Assembly (NCBI GenBank): GCA_013362195.1
Contig: JABFWM010000601.1
Coordinates: 1 to 5,376 of the forward strand
Direction of reading: 5' to 3'
Source: Acidobacteriota bacterium
GTDB taxonomy: Bacteria; Acidobacteriota; Vicinamibacteria; Vicinamibacterales; 2-12-FULL-66-21
Length of the DNA: 5,376 nt
In this document: positions 1 to 5,376 of the stretch, piece after piece
Layout: every line of letters begins with the position of its first letter
Numbering within the stretch: the first letter of the stretch is position 1
Notes under the pieces: model-generated
The model's input: the letters and a program-made list of their open reading frames with translations, nothing else
What the model was told of the DNA's origin: nothing
Databases searched by the model: none
Made by a program: the position numbers and the translations under genes

Positions 1-75
1 GCTTGCGCAAACAGCCGCGCCCGTAGCGGCGGCACCGGAGGTCTCGCACGGCTGTGCCGTTGGTGCGCGAAGTGC
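1..75 (+). other. Upstream leader, possibly the tail of a preceding gene
   Basis: No complete gene is visible here. The frame ending in TGA at 77-79 is open from base 2 and would give a short Ala-rich tail (AQTAAPVAAAPEV...) overlapping the ATG of the next gene as ATGA. The frame ending in TAG at 24-26 is also open from base 3 and could equally be the end of an upstream gene. Either could be chance at this GC content. A strong GGAGGT lies at 37-42, but it is 33 bases before the ATG at 76 and so is badly placed for that start. A GCCGC/GCGGC inverted pair (14-18 and 26-30) is not followed by a T run, so I do not call a terminator. No convincing promoter was seen. Confidence 0.3.
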
Positions 76-1113
76 ATGACGATGAGCGTGCACGTGAGTG
101 GACCTCGGCTGTTGGTGTGCGCCGCCCTCTTCGCGACCGCCTGCGGCAGTTCCACCAGTACCACCATCAGCAACGTCACCGGTCCAACCACAACCGGCCG
201 GTGCGCGCTCTCCCTCAAAAACTCGTCGCCGAGCTTCAACTCCGGCGGCGGCAGCGGGACCGTCGCCGTCACAGTCGCGCGCGAGTGCGCCTGGACGGCA
301 GCGGCCGCGGCATCCTGGATTGAGATTACGTCGGGGAAGGACGGTCAGGGCGAGGGGAGCATCGCGTATCGCGTTCGCGAGAACGCCGATCCGGTGGCGC
401 GTCGCGGCGCCATCACCGTCAACGATCAGCGTGCCGACATCGCGCAGGACGCCGCGGCCTGCCGTTTCGACGTCTCCGGGGCTCCCGCGGCATTCACCGC
501 GGACGGGGGACAGGCAACCATCGAGGTACGCACGCACGCCGCGTGCAACTGGTCGGCGGCGGCGGATCAGTCGTGGGTCCGGGTCAGCCCGACCTCGGGA
601 TCGGGGAACGGCACCGTCACGGTGACGGCATCGCCAAATCCCGGACCGGAGCGCGTCGTCACGCTGACGATCGCGCAGGACCGCATGGTGCTCCGGCAGA
701 CCGCACCGGCGTCGGTTCCCGTGCCGGCGCCCGCGCCACCTCCGCCATCCCCGGGCCCGGCCCCCACACCGACGCCGACACCGGCGCCCTCGCCGACACC
801 GGCGCCCTCGCCAACACCTGCGCCCACGCCGACACCTGCACCGACGCCGACACCAGCACCTTCGCCAGGACCGTCGCCGTCGCCGAAGCCCGAGAAGATC
901 CAGCTCGAGGGCGATGTCGATGAAGTGTCTGGCCGTTGTCCGGCGGTTGTGTTCGAATTGAAGAACCGCATCGTCTTCACGACGAGCGACACGAACTTCA
1001 AGAAGGGCAATTGCGAGGACCTGCGCGGCGACGATGTGAAAGTGAGCGTCGACGGCGAAGTGCAGACGAACGGCCGCGTCCGCGCACTGATCGTGGAGAT
1101 CAAAAAGAAATGA
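76..1113 (+). CDS. BACON-domain lipoprotein with Pro/Thr linker and DUF5666-like C-terminal domain
   Basis: 345 aa. The N-terminus is a lipoprotein signal: a short Arg-containing start, a hydrophobic stretch (LLVCAALFA) and a lipobox-like FATAC, making Cys23 the probable lipidated residue, followed by a Ser/Thr-rich tether. Two tandem BACON-type domains follow, about residues 43-125 and 129-209. Each shows the family pattern: CxW (Cys71/Trp73; Cys157/Trp159), a second Trp (81; 167), a Gly-rich turn, and a closing strand ending near Gln (124; 208). BACON domains are beta-sandwiches thought to bind carbohydrate or mucin, mostly by inference. Residues 210-272 are a Pro/Thr/Ala/Ser linker. Residues 273-345 resemble DUF5666, a small beta domain, with Cys288 and Cys313 that could pair. 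The start may be ATG 76 or ATG 82; the frame is open to the window edge but has no earlier ATG/GTG/TTG, and the signal peptide fits here. The stop overlaps the next start. The ligand is unknown. Confidence 0.88.
   Translation: MTMSVHVSGPRLLVCAALFATACGSSTSTTISNVTGPTTTGRCALSLKNSSPSFNSGGGSGTVAVTVARECAWTAAAAASWIEITSGKDGQGEGSIAYRVRENADPVARRGAITVNDQRADIAQDAAACRFDVSGAPAAFTADGGQATIEVRTHAACNWSAAADQSWVRVSPTSGSGNGTVTVTASPNPGPERVVTLTIAQDRMVLRQTAPASVPVPAPAPPPPSPGPAPTPTPTPAPSPTPAPSPTPAPTPTPAPTPTPAPSPGPSPSPKPEKIQLEGDVDEVSGRCPAVVFELKNRIVFTTSDTNFKKGNCEDLRGDDVKVSVDGEVQTNGRVRALIVEIKKK
775..864 (+). repeat. Five 18-bp tandem repeats encoding PTPAP(S/T)
   Basis: Five in-frame 18-bp units encode PTPAPS, PTPAPS, PTPAPT, PTPAPT and PTPAPS, at residues 234-263 of the BACON lipoprotein. 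The first two units (775-792 and 793-810) are identical at the DNA level (CCGACACCGGCGCCCTCG). The later ones differ mainly at third codon positions, which suggests that older copies drifted under selection for the Pro-Thr-Ala composition. The array sits in a longer Pro-rich tract (residues about 210-272) that acts as an extended spacer between the BACON pair and the C-terminal domain. Repeats of this kind can change copy number by slippage. Confidence 0.9.
1095..1113 (+). promoter_or_regulatory. Ribosome binding site and ATGA stop/start overlap coupling the first two genes
   Basis: GGAGA at 1095-1099 lies 10 bases before the ATG at 1110-1112. That ATG shares its last two bases with the TGA stop (1111-1113) of the lipoprotein gene. 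The arrangement fixes the start of the barrel gene and is the classic layout for translational coupling, so the two proteins are probably made from one mRNA in linked amounts. Confidence 0.8.
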
Positions 1114-2336
1114 AAACGTGTGTCGGGGTGATCGCCTTCTCGCTTGCCGCCGCGTCCACATCGGCGCAGACGCAGCCGTCGGCGGTGAACACGCCGGCTG
1201 ACGTGGTTGGTTTCTTGATGACGAACCGCGCGGTGGTGACCTGCGCACGTGAACCGGGAGGGGTGTGCCCAGCGGATCGCGACGCGGCCGAAGCCGCGCG
1301 CGACACGGTCACACGGGCATTGCTCGTCAGCCTGGCGACCGTTCCGATTGCGACATCGTCGAGTGGCTTCGTCTATCGCCTGGATCCCGAACTCGGCACG
1401 ATGACGCGGGTCAGCGACAGCTTCGGCACATTTTTCGTCGAACGCGCGATGACGAGCGGCCGCGGGCGCACGTCATTTGGTGTCTCGGGAACGACGGCCG
1501 CCTACGATCGTCTCGACGGGTTCAATCTCCGCGACGGCACGCTCATCACGACCGCGAACCAGTTCCGCGACGAAGGCGCGCCGTTCGACACCGAGGCGCT
1601 CACGCTGAAACTCCGCACGAGCACGATGACGATCTTCGGCAGCTACGGCGTGACCGATCGATTCGAGATCGGGGGGGCCGTGCCCCTCGTGCAGCTGCAC
1701 CTCGAGGGCTCGCGGCTGGAGGTCTATCGCGGGGAGCTTCGGCCGCAGGCGGGCGCTGTGGCGGATGCGAGCGGTATTGCCGACGTCGCCGTCCGGGGCA
1801 AGTACACGGTCGTCAGCACGCCGCACGGAGGCGCCGCGGCAGCCGCCGAGCTCCGGCTACCGACCGGTGACGAGACCAGCCTGCTGGGTACAGGACATCC
1901 TGCGCTGCGCCTGCTGGCGATCGGTTCGCTTGAACAACCGCACGTCGGCGTGCACGGCAATGTCGGGATCGTCCAGGGCGGGGCGTCCGATGAATACAGC
2001 GCAGGCGGTGCGTTGACGCTGGCGGTCACGCCGCGCGTCACCGCCACGGGTGAGTTCCTCTTCAGGCGTCTCTCGAGTCTCCACACGATCGGCGCCGCGA
2101 GCAAGGTGCATCCAACGTTCGTCGGGCGCGATCCGCTCACCGGAGACCCGGTGCCAGTGGACACGATGCGCCTGCTGCCGGGCGACAAGACGACGTCGCT
2201 GTCGACTATGGTGACGGGTTTCAAGTGGAATGCGAAGGCGTCGATGGTGCTGACGGGACAGATCCAATGGCGGATCGGTGACGGCGGCCTCACCGCCCCG
2301 TTCACGCCGACGCTGTCGTTCGACTACCTGTTCTGA
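1110..2336 (+). CDS. Exported outer-membrane beta-barrel protein (MetA/phenol-degradation transporter-like)
   Basis: 408 aa. The frame runs open upstream to 936, but the true start is ATG 1110, which has a ribosome site and is followed by a clear signal peptide (MKTCVGVIAFSLAAASTSA), probably cleaved after Ala19. A pre-barrel segment (about residues 27-80) carries an Ala/Arg-rich helix and Cys44/Cys53. The rest alternates polar and hydrophobic residues in short strands separated by Gly/Asp/Asn turns, as in beta-barrels, for example FGSYGVTDRFEIGGAVPLV at 176-194. The chain ends SFDYLF; a C-terminal Phe after alternating aromatics is the usual recognition signal for the BAM barrel-assembly machinery. 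It resembles proteins often annotated as 'transporter' or MetA-pathway (phenol degradation) outer-membrane proteins. That name says little about substrate, and no catabolic genes are nearby. It is coupled to the preceding BACON lipoprotein, so the two may act together at the outer membrane. Confidence 0.85.
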   Translation: MKTCVGVIAFSLAAASTSAQTQPSAVNTPADVVGFLMTNRAVVTCAREPGGVCPADRDAAEAARDTVTRALLVSLATVPIATSSSGFVYRLDPELGTMTRVSDSFGTFFVERAMTSGRGRTSFGVSGTTAAYDRLDGFNLRDGTLITTANQFRDEGAPFDTEALTLKLRTSTMTIFGSYGVTDRFEIGGAVPLVQLHLEGSRLEVYRGELRPQAGAVADASGIADVAVRGKYTVVSTPHGGAAAAAELRLPTGDETSLLGTGHPALRLLAIGSLEQPHVGVHGNVGIVQGGASDEYSAGGALTLAVTPRVTATGEFLFRRLSSLHTIGAASKVHPTFVGRDPLTGDPVPVDTMRLLPGDKTTSLSTMVTGFKWNAKASMVLTGQIQWRIGDGGLTAPFTPTLSFDYLF

Positions 2337-3532
2337 ACGCGGGCGTTCACGATCTGCCAGCCCTCACCGGCCTTCGCGAGCTGGAACGTCCAGCTGCGAG
2401 GCTCGGTACGGGGACCGCCGCCGCCGATCTTCGGCGCCCACGTCGTCTCTCCCTGGCATCGCGCGCGCGCGGATGCGCCGTTGACGTCGACGGAGCAGTC
2501 GCGCAGCGTGATGTCCTGCGAGGCCAGGTTGTCGAACGCGCGCGACAACGCGGCGCGATTCACCTTCGGCCATACCTGCTGCGCCGCCGAGGCATCGAGG
2601 CGGCTGTACGCATCAGCGTATTTGTGCAGCACCGACTGGACCTGCAGCCGATCGTCGACGCGCGCGGCGGGTGTCGAGGGGAGCGCGGCGGCCGCGGCGC
2701 CGCGTTCGTTCGACGGCAATTCGCCCGTCGTCCGCACGGCGGCGACCGGCACGTCGGCGACCGGCGGACGATCGATCATTACGTCGCGTTCGCCCACGCG
2801 GGGAAGCGGTGCAGGTTCGGTCGAGGCGATCGGCGCCGACGGCGCGGGCTGCGTGCCCGACGTGCCGCGGGGCTCCGGCAGCGGGCTGCGCGGCTCCGGC
2901 GTGGACGTCCGCGAATCAGGCGCGGTGACGCGCGGCTCCGGCGTCGTGCTCCGGGTCGGCGGCGTCGACGTGCGCGGCTCGGGCGCGGTCACGCGCGGCT
3001 CGGCTGTCGTGTTGCGCGCTTCGATCATCGTCGCGGCCGGCGGCGCCGTGACACGTGAGTCGTTGATGCTGGCTGCGGTGATGCTGATCGTCTCGACGCG
3101 CACGTCACGCGATGCCACGCGCGCCGGTGTCTGCGTGGTGACGGCGGTACTGAGCGGCAGCGATTGCCTGCTCGCAGGAGGCGTCTGTGACGTCTGTGGC
3201 GCCGTACGCTGCCACCATGTAATGCCCATCGAGAAGGCGACAAAGGTGCCAATCAGCGCCGCGACGTAGAGCAGCCGGCGTGGCCAGGATCGCTCCCGCG
3301 CCGGAGCGCCCGCCGGCGTGAGCGGGAACAATCGCGCTTCGACCGTCTCGATTTCCGCGAGCCACGGCGCCAGCTTGCGCGCCTCCGCCAACGCCTCCCG
3401 CGCATCGTCGAGCGCACCCGCTTCGGCGGCGACTTCCGCTCGCAGGATGCAGCGTTCAGCGCGTCGGCGGCGCATGCGCGCTTCGAAACTCTGCCACTCG
3501 CCGCTGGCCGTATGGGAAATCTGCGCACCCAT
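2324..3532 (-). CDS. Single-pass membrane protein with helical N-terminus, heptad-repeat linker and NTF2/SnoaL-like domain
   Basis: 402 aa. Residues 14-68 are charged, Ala-rich and helical, and read like one to two TPR-type hairpins (AGALDDAREALAEARKLAP). RERSWPRR (80-86) precedes one membrane segment, about residues 87-106, so the positive-inside rule puts the N-terminus in the cytoplasm and the rest in the periplasm. Residues about 108-290 are a low-complexity Pro/Thr/Arg/Ser linker with 7-residue repeats. The C-terminus (about 295-402) looks like a compact NTF2/SnoaL-type fold: a first helix with YADAYSRLDA, a Trp-Pro, an ALSRAFDNLAS helix, then strands ending in GWQIVNARV. Cys346 and Cys359 sit on neighbouring strands and could pair in the periplasm. 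From memory, similar tails occur on Acidobacteriota Ser/Thr kinases, but there is no kinase domain here. Start ATG 3532 has only a weak AGAG upstream; Met20 is an alternative. The function is unknown. It converges on the barrel gene with a 13-bp overlap. Confidence 0.82.
   Translation of the reverse strand: MGAQISHTASGEWQSFEARMRRRRAERCILRAEVAAEAGALDDAREALAEARKLAPWLAEIETVEARLFPLTPAGAPARERSWPRRLLYVAALIGTFVAFSMGITWWQRTAPQTSQTPPASRQSLPLSTAVTTQTPARVASRDVRVETISITAASINDSRVTAPPAATMIEARNTTAEPRVTAPEPRTSTPPTRSTTPEPRVTAPDSRTSTPEPRSPLPEPRGTSGTQPAPSAPIASTEPAPLPRVGERDVMIDRPPVADVPVAAVRTTGELPSNERGAAAAALPSTPAARVDDRLQVQSVLHKYADAYSRLDASAAQQVWPKVNRAALSRAFDNLASQDITLRDCSVDVNGASARARCQGETTWAPKIGGGGPRTEPRSWTFQLAKAGEGWQIVNARVQNR
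2855..3022 (-). repeat. 21-bp tandem repeats encoding EPRxTxP heptads, with a 63-bp higher-order copy
   Basis: Residues 171-226 of the minus-strand membrane protein split into eight 7-residue units: EARNTTA, EPRVTAP, EPRTSTP, PTRSTTP, EPRVTAP, DSRTSTP, EPRSPLP, EPRGTSG. Units 2-4 and 5-7 match in order (EPRVTAP, then xxRTSTP), so a 63-bp block appears to have duplicated on top of a 21-bp ancestral unit. Arg is kept at the third position of every unit and Pro ends most, which gives an extended, basic periplasmic spacer. On the plus strand the repeats appear as recurring CGCGGCTC-type words. A further DSRVTAP at residues 158-164 is out of register by one residue. Confidence 0.85.
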
Positions 3533-3551
3533 CGCGCTGCGAGCTCTGCAA

Positions 3552-3557
3552 ATTTTA
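3552..3557 (-). promoter_or_regulatory. Possible -10 element for the minus-strand membrane-protein gene
   Basis: Read on the minus strand this is TAAAAT, one mismatch from the TATAAT consensus and an AT-rich island in very GC-rich DNA, about 20 bases before the ATG at 3532. The leader would be only about 13 bases. The expected -35 position (3575-3580) reads CGCCTC and is poor. A better TTGACC (3580-3585) is 22 bases away, which is too far for a standard sigma-70 spacer. Tentative. Confidence 0.3.
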
Positions 3558-3665
3558 CGCCGGGCAGTTGCGAGGAGGCGGTCAACGCGAGGACGGAAGG
3601 CACAGCCGTCATGGGGTCAATTCCTTGCGGCGTCCGGCGTGCCGGGCGTCCCGACAACGGGTGAG

Positions 3666-3671
3666 TATACT
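3666..3671 (+). promoter_or_regulatory. Possible -10 element for the Tricorn-like protease gene
   Basis: TATACT at 3666-3671 is a good -10 hexamer, with TG four bases upstream (3662-3663), one base off the extended -10 position. It would give a leader of roughly 15 bases before the GTG at 3692. No recognisable -35 lies 16-18 bases upstream. Instead a small palindrome CCCG-ACAA-CGGG (3650-3661) sits just before it and could be a weak regulator site or chance. With the minus-strand element at 3552-3557 this makes 3533-3691 a divergent control region. Confidence 0.4.
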
Positions 3672-3681
3672 GCCGTGTCGT

Positions 3682-3687
3682 GGAGGT
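3682..3687 (+). promoter_or_regulatory. Ribosome binding site choosing the GTG start at 3692
   Basis: GGAGGT at 3682-3687 is a near-perfect Shine-Dalgarno, four bases before GTG 3692. The spacing is slightly short but workable. It supports the GTG at 3692 over the only other in-frame candidate, GTG 3680, which would overlap this site. A TGA at 3662-3664 closes the frame upstream. Confidence 0.65.
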
Positions 3688-3691
3688 TCCC

Positions 3692-5376
3692 GTGACGCGC
3701 GCGTCGAGCATCACTGTCGGCATCCTGCTGACCATCAGGGCGTTGGCGGTGCCGACCGGACAATCACCACCAGGGCCCGCACCGCCGGCCGCCTTCGCCG
3801 AGCCGGCGATCGCGCCTGACGGAACGGAAATCGCGTTTGTATCAGGCGGCGACATCTGGACTGTTGCGGCACACGGCGGCGAGGCGCGGCTCCTGGTGTC
3901 GAATGCCGCAAACGACACGCGTCCGATCTATTCGCCCGACAGAACCAGGCTGACGTTCGTCTCGACGCGCACAGGCGGCGGTGATGTGTATGTCCTGACG
4001 TTTGCCACTGGCGAGGTCCGCCGCGTCACGTTCGATGACGCGCTCGATCAGCTCGACGGCTGGTCGCGCGACGGCAAGTGGCTCTACTTCTCCTCGGCCG
4101 CGCACGAGCTGAGCAACATCAACGACGTGTATCGGGTCTCCCCGGATGGCGGCACGCCGATGCCGGTCAGCGCCGATCGCTTCACGAACGAGTTCTTCTC
4201 GGCGCCGTCACCGGACGGGAAGACGCTGGCGATCAGCGCGCGCGGCATCGCGTCCTCACAGTGGTGGCGCCACGGCCACAGTCATCTCGACGAAGCGGAA
4301 ATCTGGCTGCGCGATCTCACGGCCGCGGACACGCCGCAGGCCTGGCGCGCCGTGACCAGCGGCGGCGCGAAGGAACTCTGGCCGATGTGGGCCGGCGACG
4401 GGCGGTCGCTCTTCTTCGTCTCGGATCGCAGCGGTGCGGAGAACATCTGGCACGTCCCCACCGCCGCCGATGCGCCCGCGCGGCAGGTGACGCGCTTCAG
4501 CGACGGCCGCGTGCTGTGGCCGTCGATCGATGCGCGCGGCGCCACCATCGTCTTCGAGCGCAACTTCCGCATCTGGACACTCGACGTGGCGAGTGGCGCC
4601 GCGGCGGAAGTGCCCATCACGCGCGTCGGGGCGCCCGCAGGTCCCGCGGTCGACCGCCTGCGGCTCACGTCGCAATTCGAGGACCTCGCCCTGTCTCCCG
4701 ATGGCCGGAAGGTCGCGTTCACCGCGCGCGGCGAGATCTTCGCCGCGTCGGCGAAGGACGGCGGCGACGCGGTGCGGGTGACGATGACGCCCGCCGCCGA
4801 ATCGCAGATCGCGTGGTCGCCCGACTCGAAGAAGATCGTCTACTCGTCGGAACGCGAGGGTCCGCCCCGACTTTTCGTCTACGACTTCACGTCGAGCAAG
4901 GAAACGCCAATCACCGGCGCAATCCCGTCGGCGTCCGCACGTGAGAACGCCGCGGCGAAGGTCGACGCCACCGCCAATGACTTCGCGCCGCGGTTCTCGC
5001 CCGATGGCAAGTCCATCGCGTACGTCCGGGGCGGCACCGAACTGCACGTTGTCGATCTCGAGTCGAGGAAGGACCGGACGCTGGCCACCGGCATCATCGC
5101 CGACGCGCTGGGCGTGGGGCGGCCGATTGCCTGGTCGCCCGACGGCAAATGGATCGCGCACTTCTCGGAAGGGACGCGCGGGTTCACCAACGTTGCCGTC
5201 GTCCCGGCCGCCGGAGGGGAGAGCCGGCCGGTCAGCTTTCTCGCCAATGCGAACGCCACCGGGATCGCGTGGGCGCCCGACGGCACGTTCCTCATGTTCG
5301 ACACCGGCCAGCGCACCGAGGCGGGACAGCTCGCGCGCGTCGATTTGATCCTGCGCACGCCGAAGTTCCGCGAGGA
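3692..5376 (+). CDS. Tricorn-like S41 family peptidase, N-terminal beta-propeller part (cut by window end)
   Basis: 561 codons are present and the frame is still open at the edge. The start is GTG, followed by a modest export signal (about residues 5-20; Arg16 interrupts the hydrophobic stretch) and a Pro-rich segment. Then come repeated PD40/WD40-like blades marked by SPDG-type turns at residues 41, 81, 125, 173, 234 and 280 (six, like the first propeller of Tricorn) and 335, 376, 436, 482 and 528 (start of a second). A QWWRHGHSHLDEAEIW insertion at 190-205 and the closing RTPKFRE (555-561) recall Tricorn homologues of the bacterial S41 type, which I know from Acidobacteriota. In that family the propellers feed peptides to a PDZ plus Ser protease core; none of that core is in this window, so catalytic residues cannot be checked. 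If complete, the protein should be roughly 1,050-1,100 aa. It probably acts in the periplasm. It is divergent from the NTF2-like gene. Confidence 0.88.
   Translation, partial: MTRASSITVGILLTIRALAVPTGQSPPGPAPPAAFAEPAIAPDGTEIAFVSGGDIWTVAAHGGEARLLVSNAANDTRPIYSPDRTRLTFVSTRTGGGDVYVLTFATGEVRRVTFDDALDQLDGWSRDGKWLYFSSAAHELSNINDVYRVSPDGGTPMPVSADRFTNEFFSAPSPDGKTLAISARGIASSQWWRHGHSHLDEAEIWLRDLTAADTPQAWRAVTSGGAKELWPMWAGDGRSLFFVSDRSGAENIWHVPTAADAPARQVTRFSDGRVLWPSIDARGATIVFERNFRIWTLDVASGAAAEVPITRVGAPAGPAVDRLRLTSQFEDLALSPDGRKVAFTARGEIFAASAKDGGDAVRVTMTPAAESQIAWSPDSKKIVYSSEREGPPRLFVYDFTSSKETPITGAIPSASARENAAAKVDATANDFAPRFSPDGKSIAYVRGGTELHVVDLESRKDRTLATGIIADALGVGRPIAWSPDGKWIAHFSEGTRGFTNVAVVPAAGGESRPVSFLANANATGIAWAPDGTFLMFDTGQRTEAGQLARVDLILRTPKFRE

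Noticed and set aside
54..323. Plus frame starting at GTG 54, with GGAGGT at 37-42 well spaced before it
   Set aside because: Despite the good ribosome-site spacing the product is Arg/His-rich without a domain, and it overlaps the signal peptide and first BACON domain in another frame.
567..1103. Long minus-strand reading frame (178 codons) inside the lipoprotein gene, with Gly-Val-Gly-Ala repeats
   Set aside because: It is the antisense shadow of the Pro/Thr repeat tract in GC-rich DNA. The plus frame has a lipobox and two domains; this one has no ribosome site or recognisable domain.
936..1109. N-terminal extension of the barrel gene to the upstream start at 936
   Set aside because: The 58 extra residues are Arg-rich, lie wholly over the lipoprotein gene, and would bury the clear signal peptide that starts at 1110.
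2481..3269. 262-codon plus-strand frame opposite the NTF2-like membrane protein
   Set aside because: Its Gly-Ser-Gly-rich repeats mirror the heptad repeats of the minus gene. The minus frame has a membrane segment and a plausible folded C-terminal domain, so this is a shadow.
3611..3664. Small 17-codon plus frame in the divergent intergenic region
   Set aside because: No ribosome site, Arg-rich product, and it ends just before the -10-like element; likely chance.
4078..5161. Long frames on both strands (plus 4078-4944, minus 4256-5161) over the protease region
   Set aside because: Their products are Arg/Ala-rich and featureless. The overlapping plus frame from 3692 gives continuous SPDG propeller blades through the whole stretch.

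Overview
The window is very GC-rich and gene-dense. Its protein set (BACON-domain lipoprotein, outer-membrane barrel, membrane-anchored NTF2-like protein, Tricorn-type protease) is typical of a Gram-negative soil bacterium. The wording of several segments resembles proteins I associate with Acidobacteriota, probably class Vicinamibacteria. That assignment rests on remembered family resemblance, not on a marker gene.

Layout: four protein genes fill almost everything after base 75. (1) 76-1113 (+) encodes a lipoprotein with two BACON domains, a Pro/Thr/Ser/Ala linker made of 18-bp repeats, and a small C-terminal DUF5666-like domain. (2) 1110-2336 (+) starts inside the stop of gene 1 (ATGA) and encodes an exported outer-membrane beta-barrel protein ending in Phe. 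(3) 2324-3532 (-) converges on gene 2 with a 13-bp overlap. It encodes a single-pass membrane protein with a helical N-terminus, a 7-residue-repeat linker and a C-terminal NTF2/SnoaL-like domain. (4) 3692 to the window end (+) diverges from gene 3 and encodes the beta-propeller half of a Tricorn-like S41 protease; its catalytic half lies beyond the window.

Genes 1 and 2 almost certainly form a translationally coupled pair at the cell surface: a lipid-anchored binding or adhesion-type protein and a barrel. Genes 3 and 4 share a 159-bp divergent intergenic region with a -10-like element for each direction. Nothing shows that the two halves of the window work together; all four products are predicted to act in or beyond the inner membrane.

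I saw no RNA genes, insertion sequences, CRISPR arrays, attachment sites or convincing intrinsic terminators. The most unusual points are the ATGA-coupled lipoprotein/barrel pair, the domain mix of genes 1 and 3, and the independent in-frame tandem repeats in both linkers. I do not see a clear new defence or mobile system.
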